The translations under genes were made by a program, and so were the position numbers. 64,000 nt of DNA, taken from NCBI RefSeq assembly GCF_027627475.1, contig NZ_CP115484.1, positions 5,092,501 to 5,156,500 of the forward strand, written 5' to 3'. Shown here piece by piece: positions 16,937-26,289 of this stretch (positions are counted from its first letter, which is position 1; every line of letters starts with the position of its first letter). The notes under the pieces were generated by a model. That model was not told the origin of the DNA. It was given only the letters and a program-made list of their open reading frames with translations, and made no database searches. The stretch is from Paenibacillus sp. SYP-B4298. Lineage in GTDB: Bacteria; Bacillota; Bacilli; Paenibacillales; Paenibacillaceae.

Positions 16937-18307
16937 ATGAAGAAGATTTTGGCGGTAACCGCGTGTCCAACCGGGGTTGCCCACACCTATATGGCAGCCG
17001 AATCTTTGCTCAAGGTCGCTAGAGAGCGGGAACTGGACTTCAAGGTCGAGACGCGTGGCGCAGTCGGAGTCGAGAACGAGCTGTCTCCAGAGGAGATTGC
17101 TGAAGCTCACGCCATTATTGTAGCAGCGGATACGGATGTCAATGAAGCCCGCTTCGCCGGCAAGCCTGTCGTGCGGGTGCCGGTAGCCCAGGCGATCCGC
17201 AATGCGGCTGGATTGATCGATGAAGCGTTGGCGAAGGAGGCTGCGCCGTCGCAGGCCGCAGCAGCTTCAGCCGCGACGACCACGGCCAAGAGCAAGGAGC
17301 GCAAGGGACCCTACAAGCATCTGATGACCGGTGTATCGGCGATGCTTCCGCTCGTTGTGGCTGGCGGGCTGCTGATCGCCTTGTCCTTCACCTTCGGTAT
17401 CGAAGCGTTCAAGGAGCAGGGCACGCTGGCAGCAGCGCTGATGAATATCGGCAGCGGCGCGGCGATGGCGCTCATGGTGCCGATCCTTGCCGGCTTCATC
17501 GCCTTCTCCATCGCCGAGAAGCCAGGCATGGCGCCCGGACTAGTCGGCGGTATGCTGGCCTCACAGATCGGCGCCGGATTCCTCGGCGGTATATTGGCAG
17601 GCTTCCTGGCCGGCTATGTCGCTCAAGCCTTGAAGACATACATCAAGCTTCCGCGCAACCTGGAGGGGCTCAAGCCGATCCTTATCATTCCTCTGCTGGC
17701 TACAGGCGTGACCGGATTACTAATGGTGTATGTTATTGGCGAACCAGTAAAATATATTATGGACAGTCTGGCAAGCTGGCTGACCTCGATCGGCTCGGCC
17801 AATGCCATCTTCCTCGGCCTGCTGCTGGGTGCGATGATGGCCTTTGATATGGGCGGCCCCGTCAATAAGGCAGCCTATGCCTTCGCTGTCGGTCTGCTTG
17901 CAAGTGATGTGACCGGCCCGATGGCGGCTGTCATGGCTGCCGGCATGACCCCGCCGCTAGGTCTGTGGCTGGCAACACTGCTGGCGCCGAAGCAATTCAC
18001 ACGGGAGGAGAAGGACGCGGGCAAGTCAGCGGCGGTGCTCGGCATCTCCTTCATTACGGAGGGCGCTATTCCATTTGCTGCAAGTGATCCCTTCCGTGTC
18101 ATCCCATCGATTATGACGGGAGCGGCGGTCACCGGAGCATTATCAATGCTGTTCGACGTCACACTGAAGGCGCCTCACGGCGGAATCTTCGTACTTGCCA
18201 TTCCGAATGCAGTCAACCATGTGCTGATGTACGGTATCGCCATTCTCGTCGGTACGATCGTCACTGCCCTGATGCTTAAATTACTGAAGAAGCCCGTCGA
18301 AGGATAA
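16937..18307 (+). CDS. fruA: PTS fructose transporter subunit EIIBC
   Basis: Fructose-specific permease, 456 residues. IIB domain at residues 1-~105, with phosphorylated Cys10 in AVTACPTGVAHTYMA and a fold ending near ALAKEA. An Ala-rich linker (~105-125) leads to the IIC membrane domain, with about 8-10 helices and motifs AYAFAVGLL and SFITEGAIPFAASDP (substrate loop). It lacks the fused IIA domain found in many FruA proteins; IIA is a separate gene next door. The ATG at 16937 follows GGGAGG; two codons upstream another ATG lies on that site. Confidence 0.93.
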   Translation: MKKILAVTACPTGVAHTYMAAESLLKVARERELDFKVETRGAVGVENELSPEEIAEAHAIIVAADTDVNEARFAGKPVVRVPVAQAIRNAAGLIDEALAKEAAPSQAAAASAATTTAKSKERKGPYKHLMTGVSAMLPLVVAGGLLIALSFTFGIEAFKEQGTLAAALMNIGSGAAMALMVPILAGFIAFSIAEKPGMAPGLVGGMLASQIGAGFLGGILAGFLAGYVAQALKTYIKLPRNLEGLKPILIIPLLATGVTGLLMVYVIGEPVKYIMDSLASWLTSIGSANAIFLGLLLGAMMAFDMGGPVNKAAYAFAVGLLASDVTGPMAAVMAAGMTPPLGLWLATLLAPKQFTREEKDAGKSAAVLGISFITEGAIPFAASDPFRVIPSIMTGAAVTGALSMLFDVTLKAPHGGIFVLAIPNAVNHVLMYGIAILVGTIVTALMLKLLKKPVEG

Positions 18308-18499
18308 AAGATACCCTCTAATCCGTAGGGCGGCTCCGCTCGCCAGACTACAGCTAGGGCTGGCGAGCGAGCCATATCCGCTTCGTTCGTATTAGTCATA
18401 GCATAGCATTGCCTTTCATTGATCACCCGGATACGATCTACAAACTTTGAAGGTCCACTATATTGCGCTCCACCGCGCAGACATCAGGAGGAATTGTAT

Positions 18500-18952
18500 A
18501 TGAATATTACGACCCTGTTAGACGACAAATCGATCTTCATCCCACTCGAAGCCACTACGAAAGCATCTGTTATGGAGGCAATGGTGGATGGCCTAGTTGC
18601 TGCCGGTGCTGTTAGCGACCGCAGCACCTATCTGGAAGCACTCCATGCACGCGAACAGAGCGGCTCAACAGGCATCGGCTTTAGTGTTGCCATCCCGCAC
18701 GGCAAGTCGGCTGGCGTGTCCAGACCGGCACTTGCCTTCGCCAAGCTCGCAGCTCCGGTCGACTGGGACTCGCTCGATGGCCAGCCTGTGCAGGTCGCCT
18801 TCATGATCGCTGTTCCCGAGGCTGCTGCTGGCAATGAGCATCTACAGATTCTGATTGGCATCTCGCGCAAGCTGATTGATGACCAATTCCGTTCGAAGCT
18901 GCTGTCAGTCACAAGCAAGGAGCAGTTGATCGAACTGCTAAGCGGCATTTAA
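18500..18952 (+). CDS. PTS fructose subunit EIIA
   Basis: Phospho-carrier domain that passes phosphate from HPr to EIIB, 150 residues, PTS_EIIA type 2 fold. Active His67 in FSVAIPHGKS; TDEAT-like segment GSTGIG precedes it; ENRA region QILIGISRKLID near the C-terminus. Start at 18500 supported by AGGAGG 8 bp upstream; the open frame reaching back to 18419 is not needed. 192 bp after EIIBC and 29 bp before the HPr gene. Confidence 0.92.
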   Translation: MNITTLLDDKSIFIPLEATTKASVMEAMVDGLVAAGAVSDRSTYLEALHAREQSGSTGIGFSVAIPHGKSAGVSRPALAFAKLAAPVDWDSLDGQPVQVAFMIAVPEAAAGNEHLQILIGISRKLIDDQFRSKLLSVTSKEQLIELLSGI

Positions 18953-18981
18953 TCCAAGAACACGACAAGGAGGAACGATCC

Positions 18982-19254
18982 ATGATTTCACAAGATACTG
19001 TAATCCGCAATGACAGCGGCTTTCATATTCGTCCGGCTCAGCTCTTCACCGAGAAGGCAACCGGCTTCAACTCGACCGTATCCATCATCGTCAAAGGCAC
19101 AGACATCGATGTGGACGGCAAGAGCATCCTTGGACTGATGACTCTTGGCCTGTCCAAAGGCTCGGAGATTACGATCCGCACAGATGGACCAGATGAGCAG
19201 GAAGCGCTCACGGCTCTGGTTGCACTGGTAGAGAGCGGCTTTGGCGAGGCATAA
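18982..19254 (+). CDS. HPr-family phosphocarrier protein of the fructose operon
   Basis: Histidine phosphocarrier, 90 residues. Active His15 lies in SGFHIRPAQ (canonical GxHxRPA with Phe in place of Leu). DGKSILGLMTLG carries a Ser (residue 48) equivalent to the regulatory Ser46 region. Its position directly before a second Enzyme I gene suggests a fructose-dedicated HPr rather than the housekeeping PtsH. Whether HPr kinase modifies the Ser cannot be told. Preceded by AAGGAGGAACGATCC. Confidence 0.88.
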   Translation: MISQDTVIRNDSGFHIRPAQLFTEKATGFNSTVSIIVKGTDIDVDGKSILGLMTLGLSKGSEITIRTDGPDEQEALTALVALVESGFGEA

Positions 19255-19278
19255 TGGTGAGCCACAGGAGGTGAGGTT

Positions 19279-21039
19279 ATGAGTATGGAATCGAGATGGA
19301 CCGCGCTTGGTGTATCCGACGGAGCGCGCATCGGGCGGGCATTCGTCTATAATCCGCTGCGGATTGAGGATGCGAAGGAGCGCAAGACAGAGCAGCCTGA
19401 GCAAGAGCTGGAGCTGCTGCGTCAGGCACGGCAACGATGCGCAGACGATCTGTCCGCACTGATCGAGCAGGCAACTGCCACACTTGGCGAGGAGAAGGCC
19501 GTTATCTTGAAAGGGCAGGCCAGCATGCTGAACGATCCTTCGTTCTACCCGCCGATGGAGCAAGCCATCCTGCAGGAGAAATGGGCGGCCGAGAGCGCAG
19601 TGCGGCTTGTCGTTCTGCGCACGGCAGCCATCTTCGAGAGCCTGGCAAGCGAGTATATGCGAGAGCGCGCGGCCGATGTCCGCGACATCGGCGGACGGCT
19701 GCTGCTGCATGTGACGGGTCAGGCCGGTCGGGGACTGGCGGACATTCAAGAGGAGGTCATCATCGTCGCCGATGACCTGACCCCATCGGATACGGTACAG
19801 CTCGACAAGCGCCTGGTGCTGGGCTTTGTCACCCGCATCGGTGGCAAAACCTCGCATACAGCGATCCTCGCCAACTCGCTCGGCATCGCAGCGGTGCTGG
19901 GTGCCGGTGATGGCATCGACCGCATCGAGGATGGCGATTGGCTGGCCATCGATGGCGGCACCGGGGAGATCGTCATCCATCCGAGCGAGAGCACGGTAGC
20001 TGCCTATGAGGCGAAGCGCGCACGTCAGGAGGAAGAGGCGGAGCTGCTCCTGCAATACGCCGACGTTCCTGCTGTAACCGTGGACGGTCATCGCATCGAG
20101 ATGGCCGCCAATATCGGCACGCCTGAGGAAGCGATTGGTCTGGTGGCCAAAGGGGCGGAAGCTGTCGGGCTGTACCGGACAGAATTTCTATTCATGAGCC
20201 GCAGCGAGATGCCGGACGAACAGACACAGTACGAGGCTTATCGCGCCGTCCTCGAGGCGATGGAGGGGCGCCCGGTCGTCATCCGCACACTGGATATAGG
20301 CGGTGATAAGGAGCTTCCTTATCTCGATCTGCCGCATGAGATGAATCCCTTCCTGGGCTACCGCGCCATCCGGCTCTGTCTTGACCGGACGGAGCTGCTG
20401 ATCACACAGCTCCGCGCCATCCTGCGTGCGAGCGCACATGGCACCGTAAAGATTATGTTCCCGATGATCTCGGGCATGCAGGAATGGCGTGCAGCCAAGG
20501 CAATCTATGATGAAGTACGTGCCCAACTGCTTCAGGAGCAGGTGCCGATTGCAGAGCATGTAGAGGTTGGCATCATGGTGGAGATTCCATCGGCCGCCAT
20601 TCAGGCCGATCGCTTCGCGCGCGAGGTTGATTTCTTCAGCATCGGGACGAATGATCTGGTGCAATATACCGTGGCAGTGGATCGGATGAATGAACAGGTC
20701 TCAGGCTTGTACGATTATTTCCACCCTGCAGTGCTGCGATTAATCCAGAACGTCATCCGCGCCTCGAAGGAGCACGGGAAATGGACGGGCATGTGCGGCA
20801 GTATGGCAGGTGACCCGCTGGCGGCTCCCTTGCTGATCGGGCTCGGCCTGCATGAATGGAGTATGTCCCCGTCAGCGCTGCAGAAGGTGAAGCATGCCGT
20901 CACTCAACTGAACCGCAGCGAATGCGAAGCGCTGACGACGCGTGTACTGGAGCTGGACACTCCGCAGGAGGTGCGCGAGGCACTCACGGCGTTCCAGACG
21001 ACTTCTTCAGCTCATACTGCCCCTGTTCATACGAACTGA
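19279..21039 (+). CDS. ptsI: PEP-protein phosphotransferase (Enzyme I)
   Basis: Transfers phosphate from PEP to HPr, first step of the PTS. It has 586 residues in the usual order: N-terminal HPr-binding helical domain, phospho-His domain with His193 in GGKTSHTAILANS, then PEP-binding TIM barrel (GLYRTEFLFM, RTLDIGGDKELPYL, PMISGMQEW, FFSIGTNDLVQYT, catalytic MCGSMAGDPLA). AGGAGGTGAGG site before the ATG. Last gene of the fru cluster; most relatives keep a separate ptsHI, so this may be a second, operon-specific Enzyme I. Confidence 0.93.
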   Translation: MSMESRWTALGVSDGARIGRAFVYNPLRIEDAKERKTEQPEQELELLRQARQRCADDLSALIEQATATLGEEKAVILKGQASMLNDPSFYPPMEQAILQEKWAAESAVRLVVLRTAAIFESLASEYMRERAADVRDIGGRLLLHVTGQAGRGLADIQEEVIIVADDLTPSDTVQLDKRLVLGFVTRIGGKTSHTAILANSLGIAAVLGAGDGIDRIEDGDWLAIDGGTGEIVIHPSESTVAAYEAKRARQEEEAELLLQYADVPAVTVDGHRIEMAANIGTPEEAIGLVAKGAEAVGLYRTEFLFMSRSEMPDEQTQYEAYRAVLEAMEGRPVVIRTLDIGGDKELPYLDLPHEMNPFLGYRAIRLCLDRTELLITQLRAILRASAHGTVKIMFPMISGMQEWRAAKAIYDEVRAQLLQEQVPIAEHVEVGIMVEIPSAAIQADRFAREVDFFSIGTNDLVQYTVAVDRMNEQVSGLYDYFHPAVLRLIQNVIRASKEHGKWTGMCGSMAGDPLAAPLLIGLGLHEWSMSPSALQKVKHAVTQLNRSECEALTTRVLELDTPQEVREALTAFQTTSSAHTAPVHTN

Positions 21040-21136
21040 TGGGCAGCTAACACAGCATAGGGCGAAGGGGCGGTGAATGCTGCCCCTTGAGCGGGTTGGA
21101 GGACACGCCCTGACCCATCGCATGGAAATAAGACAG

Positions 21137-21187
21137 GAGAAGGAACGATGCAGTCGCTAAGCAGCGCTGCCCGTTCCTTCTCTTTTG
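21137..21187 (+). terminator. Terminator of the fructose operon
   Basis: An 11-bp perfect stem, GAGAAGGAACG (21137-21147) with CGTTCCTTCTC (21172-21182), then TTTTG. The opposite strand also ends in a T-rich stretch, so it may serve the convergent regulator gene too. Confidence 0.85.
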
Positions 21188-21218
21188 TATACTTGCTTGC
21201 CTGCTGACCGACCTGCCG

Positions 21219-24200
21219 TTACTCCCTGAATTGCAGCAGCGCCGCCAGCTCAGCCCTAGGCGGAATGCCAAATTCCGCATCCAGTATACTGCGCAGCTCC
21301 TCATATTGCTTGATCGCCGCGGCACGCTCATCCGCTGCGACATACATCTCGATCAGCTTGACGTGCACCTCCTCCTGCAATGGATCACAGGCAAGCGCCT
21401 GCTTCAGCACCCTCTGCGCGGATGAATAGTTGCGCTGCTGAGCGTACCGCTCTTGAACCTGCAACAACCGTTCAATATATTGGCTCTCCAATCGCCGCTG
21501 TGCAGCCGTGGCCCAGGGATAACTGCTCCCATCCAGGTACCCTGACTTATAGAGCGCCCCCAGTTCGAGAGCATACCCCTCAAGACGCTGGATGTCCTCA
21601 GGGGCTCCCTGCTCGGCTAATGCGCGGAAGCTGCTATAATCACAGGGCAGACGCCGCATGTCCAGCTTATAGTAACCGTTACTGTAGCGAATCATATCGT
21701 CAAGACCAATCGCCTGCAGACCCTTGCGCAAAAAATGGAGCGTTGTATTCAAATGCGTCCCAGCGCGATCCCCGTCCAGCTCTCCCCACAAATCCTCAAG
21801 TATGCGATGTTTGTCCACCTGCTCTCCCTGATGATGCACCAGATAGGCCATCAGCTCACGAGTTTTCGAGGTGCGCCATCTCATCTCCTGCTCGCCGGAC
21901 TGTACACTGAAGCGTCCGAAGCAATATACCTTGGCCGTAGCGGGCAGTTCTTCTTGGCGTGGAGTCCCCGACCCCCTATCCAGAGCCTGCAGCAGGATCA
22001 TCGCATAATTCAGCATCATGCCAGGCCGTATACGATGATGACCTTGCTCATGACCACTAGTGTATTCGGTCAACAGATCCACCATCACCGGGCCCTCATC
22101 GATGAAGCTGCGGATGAAGCCAGCATGCTGCGCCATACGCAGCGCCTTCTCCAGACGCTCGAATGCGCGTTCCTTTTGACCGATACGATACAGGGTCACA
22201 CTCTGCATGATGAGCGTCAGATTGCAATCTCGCAGCCGATCCTCCTTGACCAGCAGCAGGTATAGCCGCTCCAGCAGCAGGAGGGCCTCCTCCGTCCGGT
22301 CGCATGCTGACAGCACTCTGGCTAAGGCCAGATACTCGAATACACACTCCAGCGAGAGGTCGTCCAGATGCGACATGCCGCAATGCTCCAGCCAGCGGCT
22401 GGCCTCGTCCACTCGGCCCTGGCGGATGAGCAGACTGGCTCTCTCGCCCCCGATCTTCCGCATATACGCTTCATAATCTGGCGAGTCAATCCGCATCGTT
22501 AATTGGTCGAGCAGTTCAATCGCCTCGTCAGGGCGGTCGAGAGCCTGCTGGATACGTGAGGCGCTGATATAGATCTGGAGCAGAATGCGTGGAATCGGGT
22601 CAGACTTCACTTCATCCATCAGCCCCTGAATACAAGCCTCCGCCTCCTTCAGCCGATTCCACTCGTACAGCAGCTTGCTTTGCGAAGCTCGCATCGAACT
22701 GGCATACGGATGGTTCTTCATATGCCCCCACTGCTGGAGCCGATACGTCAAGAAGTCGGATAGCTCATGATAGTGATTAATATAGCCAGAGTGATCATCA
22801 AACTCCTCCAGCCCATGATGCTTGTTGCGCCCCATTAGCTGGAACAGGCTTTGCTCAGATAAGTATTCGTCGGAGAGGTCAAAGTAAAGATTGCATTGCT
22901 GCAAATCCTTATTAATATAGCTGGAGCTTGCCTTCAGGAAATACAGATTGCCCATAATCTCCCGCCATTGCGTCACAACCATCTTGTGCTGCTGCGCCTT
23001 CCAGCGCTCAATGGCTGCGCTAACCTTCCCATCCAGCGTCTTCCACCTGCGATTGCCCACCATGAGCTGCAAGTATAGGATGAGTACCATCGGGCGCTCC
23101 TCCAGACATTTCTCAGGCACCTGCAGGATCCATTTCCCAAGAACAGCACTCTTCTTATAGATCAGCTCGAACAGATGCGTCTCGATAATGCGAACGACAT
23201 CCTCATACTGTTGACCAGCCAGGTAATGCTCGCCCGCCTCCTCATACAGTCCCTGTGCCTCCAGCCAGCCTGCTGCACGTACATGCGCTTCCCTCTTCTG
23301 CACCGGTGCTGTGCGCTCTAACTGCTGCTGCAAAAAATCAGACAGCAAGTGGTGGTAGCGAAACCAATACTGATGCTCATCCAGCGGAATAATAAATAAA
23401 TTCAACTGTATCAGACGCTCCAACTGCTGCTGGCAGTTCGGCTGCCCCGTCACCACATGGCAGAGCGCATGATTCATGCGGCTCAAGATGGAGGTGGATA
23501 GCAAAAACTCACGCAGGCCCTCATCCTGATTCCGAAATACCTCCTCCAGTAAATACGCGGCAATATGACTCTGATGCCCGGAGAACTGCTGGATCGTCTC
23601 CGCAATATTGCGGCTGCTGCGGAGCGAGATGGCAGCCAGTTGCAGGCCGCTGATCCAGCCCTCTGTCTGCCCGTACAGCACTGCAACCTGTTCACTAGAT
23701 AGAGCAAGTCGGGTCGAGTTGCACAAGAAGGCTTGTCCCTCCTCTAGCCCCAACCGCAGGTGATGCATCGTAAGATGCCTCATCTCGCCTTGAGCCATCA
23801 TCCGGGCAGTAGGCAACGCCAGCTCTGTGCGGCTCGCAATATAAAGATGGACATGAGAAGGTAGATGCTGCAGCAGATAACTCATTGATTTGTGAATAGC
23901 CGGGGTGGATATGAAATGAAAATCATCGAAAATGATGGTGATGCTGTGGGAAATCAGGAGCAATTCATTCAATAGCGCAGACACAAGCGGCTGCGGAGAT
24001 AAGGCAGATGCGGAGGGGCCATTATCGAGAATGGGACGTACCGAATGACCGAATTCAGGCATCTTCTGTTGCAGCGCCGCCAGCAGGTATTCCCAGAATA
24101 CCGTCCAACTGTCGTCCTGACTGTCCAACGAGACCCATATCACGCTGTCACCCTGCAGTCTGGCCCATTCACTGAGCACTGTTGTCTTGCCGTATCCCGC

Positions 24201-24320
24201 AGGAGCCGAGAGCAATGTCAGCTTCACTGTCATGCCTTCGTCAAGCACTCGCAGCAGTTCTGTCCGGGGGATCAGCTCATTCCGGGCATAGGGAATCGAT
24301 AGTTTGGATCTCACAATCAC
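21219..24320 (-). CDS. MalT-like ATPase regulator with C-terminal OmpR-type wHTH and BTAD
   Basis: Large signal-integrating transcription factor, 1033 residues. N-terminal STAND/MalT NTPase with Walker A SAPAGYGKTT (residues 38-47) and Walker B IIFDDFHF. A long TPR-like helical region covers roughly 350-780. The C-terminal winged helix (YCFGRFSVQSGE, RTSKTRELMAYLVHHQGEQV, LWGEL) is followed by the bacterial transcriptional activator domain (YERLLQVQERYAQ-type helices, LKQALACDPLQEEVHVKLIE). LuxR-type MalT proteins differ in the C-terminal DNA-binding module. GTG start, GGAGG 8 bp upstream. Stand-alone, with no obvious target beside it; ligand unknown. Confidence 0.85.
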   Translation of the reverse strand: MIVRSKLSIPYARNELIPRTELLRVLDEGMTVKLTLLSAPAGYGKTTVLSEWARLQGDSVIWVSLDSQDDSWTVFWEYLLAALQQKMPEFGHSVRPILDNGPSASALSPQPLVSALLNELLLISHSITIIFDDFHFISTPAIHKSMSYLLQHLPSHVHLYIASRTELALPTARMMAQGEMRHLTMHHLRLGLEEGQAFLCNSTRLALSSEQVAVLYGQTEGWISGLQLAAISLRSSRNIAETIQQFSGHQSHIAAYLLEEVFRNQDEGLREFLLSTSILSRMNHALCHVVTGQPNCQQQLERLIQLNLFIIPLDEHQYWFRYHHLLSDFLQQQLERTAPVQKREAHVRAAGWLEAQGLYEEAGEHYLAGQQYEDVVRIIETHLFELIYKKSAVLGKWILQVPEKCLEERPMVLILYLQLMVGNRRWKTLDGKVSAAIERWKAQQHKMVVTQWREIMGNLYFLKASSSYINKDLQQCNLYFDLSDEYLSEQSLFQLMGRNKHHGLEEFDDHSGYINHYHELSDFLTYRLQQWGHMKNHPYASSMRASQSKLLYEWNRLKEAEACIQGLMDEVKSDPIPRILLQIYISASRIQQALDRPDEAIELLDQLTMRIDSPDYEAYMRKIGGERASLLIRQGRVDEASRWLEHCGMSHLDDLSLECVFEYLALARVLSACDRTEEALLLLERLYLLLVKEDRLRDCNLTLIMQSVTLYRIGQKERAFERLEKALRMAQHAGFIRSFIDEGPVMVDLLTEYTSGHEQGHHRIRPGMMLNYAMILLQALDRGSGTPRQEELPATAKVYCFGRFSVQSGEQEMRWRTSKTRELMAYLVHHQGEQVDKHRILEDLWGELDGDRAGTHLNTTLHFLRKGLQAIGLDDMIRYSNGYYKLDMRRLPCDYSSFRALAEQGAPEDIQRLEGYALELGALYKSGYLDGSSYPWATAAQRRLESQYIERLLQVQERYAQQRNYSSAQRVLKQALACDPLQEEVHVKLIEMYVAADERAAAIKQYEELRSILDAEFGIPPRAELAALLQFRE

Positions 24321-24561
24321 GGTACAACCCTCCGACTATCCTTAATTATGCAAAACATGATGAACATCGATACATGATGTAAACGTGTGAAGCGTTTTTA
24401 CCTATCGCTACTCGTATTATAACGAAAAAATACGAAGTATCCTATATGTAAGTCGAATTCATGCATTTTCATAACCTTTTATGTAATGTATACTGCGTTA
24501 AGCTCCAAACTTATGAGAAAGACACGGCATCCCGTCGCCTTCCCTGACATCTTGCTGGAAC

Positions 24562-24624
24562 AAGCGTAAACGGCTGTCGCCGTCCTTGACGGCTAAGCTT
24601 CCTTTCGCTAAATTCTTATATCTA
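24562..24624 (+). repeat. Dispersed intergenic repeat, copy C
   Basis: AAGCGTAAACGGCTGTCGCC, then GTCCTTGACGGCTAAGCTTC, then TTTCGCTAAATTCTTATA. Closest to the inferred consensus. It sits in the 499-bp gap between the MalT-like regulator and lipL; 24321-24560 holds only AT-rich upstream sequence of the regulator. Confidence 0.7.
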
Positions 24625-24627
24625 CAC

Positions 24628-24672
24628 AAAAAAGCGCCAGCACCAGGATATCACCCCAGTGCTCGCACTTCT
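24628..24672 (-). terminator. Probable terminator of lipL
   Basis: On the minus strand AGCACTGGG pairs with CCTGGTGCT (two G-U pairs allowed), followed by GGCGCTTTTTTG. Confidence 0.5.
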
Positions 24673-24819
24673 AAAATACAGATTACAACTTTCGCCTTCC
24701 CTCGATTGCCGGGGTATGCCTGGTCACCTCGTCGCCATGATGGGCGGCGACTGCCACCTGCGCCTTGGCATAACCGACAGCTTACAACAGTTCACCAAGC
24801 GGCTTATGTGCCGATCTGA

Positions 24820-25644
24820 CTACTCCTCCGATCCATAACGCGCTCGAAGCATGTCAACTGCAGCCGCAATCTCATCTTGCTCCGGGAGCGGAGATTGCTC
24901 CGTCCAGGCTGTGCTTCCCGGCCATAGCAGCCGGGGGGCGAGCGCAGAGCGCACAGCCTCGGCGAAGACGAAGCCCGCCATCGGCCCCAGCCCCGCCAGC
25001 TCCTCCAGACTACCCGTGCTGCCAGGGACAACCAGCGGGTGACCGAGCGAATCGTCACCACCGGAGGCCATGTCATAGAAGGAGCGTACAAACCGGGCGC
25101 GCTCGCCACCGGAGCCCTCAGCGACCACGAACGCCTGAATGACGGTCGCCTTCGCCTGACGACGCTGGGCGATGCCGCAGAATTTAACGCCCTCGATGCT
25201 CAGATCGTAATCTCCGGGACAGTACGCGCCCTTGATCAGCCCCTTCTCCACCTTCCGCCCTGTGTATTGCAATGCCGAGGCTATCAGAGCGTACATCCGC
25301 TCAAAGTCGCTCCGGTAGCTGCCATGCTGCAGGCCGGCATTCGGGAGGATGAGCGAGAGATTCACAACCCCGCCATCGAGTGGCACAGCCGCCCCACCCG
25401 AGTTGCGCACCACCACCGGCCACCCGCCGGACTCCAGCCAATCCATCGCTTCCCTCGCATACGGCAGCCTTGCATCCTGCGCACCTAATATGAAGGCTTG
25501 CGGATGCCGCCATATATGGCATACTGCCGGCCCGCCCCGACCTGTACGGCGGCACAGCAGCTCATCCAGCGCAAAGGAATAGAGCGGATCATGCGCGGCA
25601 AGGTCATTCATCCGGTCCACAAGCAGCATATCTTGCTCCATCAT
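24820..25644 (-). CDS. lipL: Octanoyl-[GcvH]:protein N-octanoyltransferase
   Basis: Lipoate/biotin-ligase-fold amidotransferase that moves octanoyl groups from GcvH to E2 subunits in Bacillota lipoic acid synthesis. It has 274 residues. VVVRNSGGAAVPLDGGVVNLSL is the substrate-binding region; AYCPGDYDLSI carries the probable catalytic Cys142 and is diagnostic of LipL rather than ligases; KFCGIAQRRQ follows. The ATG at 25644 has AAAGGTGG 7 bp upstream; upstream open frame is discarded. LipM or a lipoate ligase is the alternative, judged less likely. Confidence 0.85.
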   Translation of the reverse strand: MMEQDMLLVDRMNDLAAHDPLYSFALDELLCRRTGRGGPAVCHIWRHPQAFILGAQDARLPYAREAMDWLESGGWPVVVRNSGGAAVPLDGGVVNLSLILPNAGLQHGSYRSDFERMYALIASALQYTGRKVEKGLIKGAYCPGDYDLSIEGVKFCGIAQRRQAKATVIQAFVVAEGSGGERARFVRSFYDMASGGDDSLGHPLVVPGSTGSLEELAGLGPMAGFVFAEAVRSALAPRLLWPGSTAWTEQSPLPEQDEIAAAVDMLRARYGSEE

Positions 25645-25882
25645 GTTGATTCCACCTTTCGCGATGGTCATTAGGTAGTGACAGTGTACCATAAAAATGA
25701 GACTTCCAGCGCAGCAGGCAGGTCGGGAGAGCCCCAGCCTGGAGGAAGCAGCAGCGGTCTGTAACAATCACAACACTTCGGGCGAAAGATATATCATTGT
25801 AGGTATGGAGACCATGCAGCCATTCCGCTACGATGAGAGAATGCAAGCCATTGTAACGTAGAAGAAAGGCAGGACTGTTAAC

Positions 25883-26077
25883 ATGATGAACGCATTATAC
25901 ACCTTCCTGATTATTGTCGTGGTGGGGGCCATTTTCTATGGCATCTTGTGGTGGGAGAACGCTATTGGCTTGAGATTTACCAAATGGTTCGCCGTCCTGA
26001 CGCTAATCGTCGCTCTGGTAGGCGCAGTGATGGCATATTCAGCCGGACCTAGCGAGCTGACCTGGATCTCGAACTGA
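25883..26077 (+). CDS. Small two-span membrane protein
   Basis: 64 residues with two hydrophobic helices (YTFLIIVVVGAIFYGILWW and WFAVLTLIVALVGAVMAYSA) and a short polar loop. No family recognised. The site before the ATG (AAAGGCAGGA) is modest. It stands alone between lipL and the ABC/two-component block and points away from lipL and toward the ABC/two-component block. No terminator was identified. Function unknown. Confidence 0.6.
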   Translation: MMNALYTFLIIVVVGAIFYGILWWENAIGLRFTKWFAVLTLIVALVGAVMAYSAGPSELTWISN

Positions 26078-26289
26078 TGGGTCGCAGCAGCAGCCAGTCG
26101 GCGCCTTCGGTCTGCGGGTGGCCCCTTCGCACGGCATACCGCCTATTGGTCTCTGGCGTGATCATGATCATGCTCTGACACTTGTGGGCACGGGCTCCTA
26201 GTCGAGGATGCCTCCTGGGACAGAGATGTCCAAGTGATCCTACCAGGGCGGCGGAGCTTGAGGCGCTATCTGCCAAGTTACAGCAGCGC

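Noticed and set aside
18988-20091. 367-residue minus-strand open frame
   Set aside because: Antisense to the HPr and Enzyme I genes, Leu/Cys/Arg-rich shadow of them.
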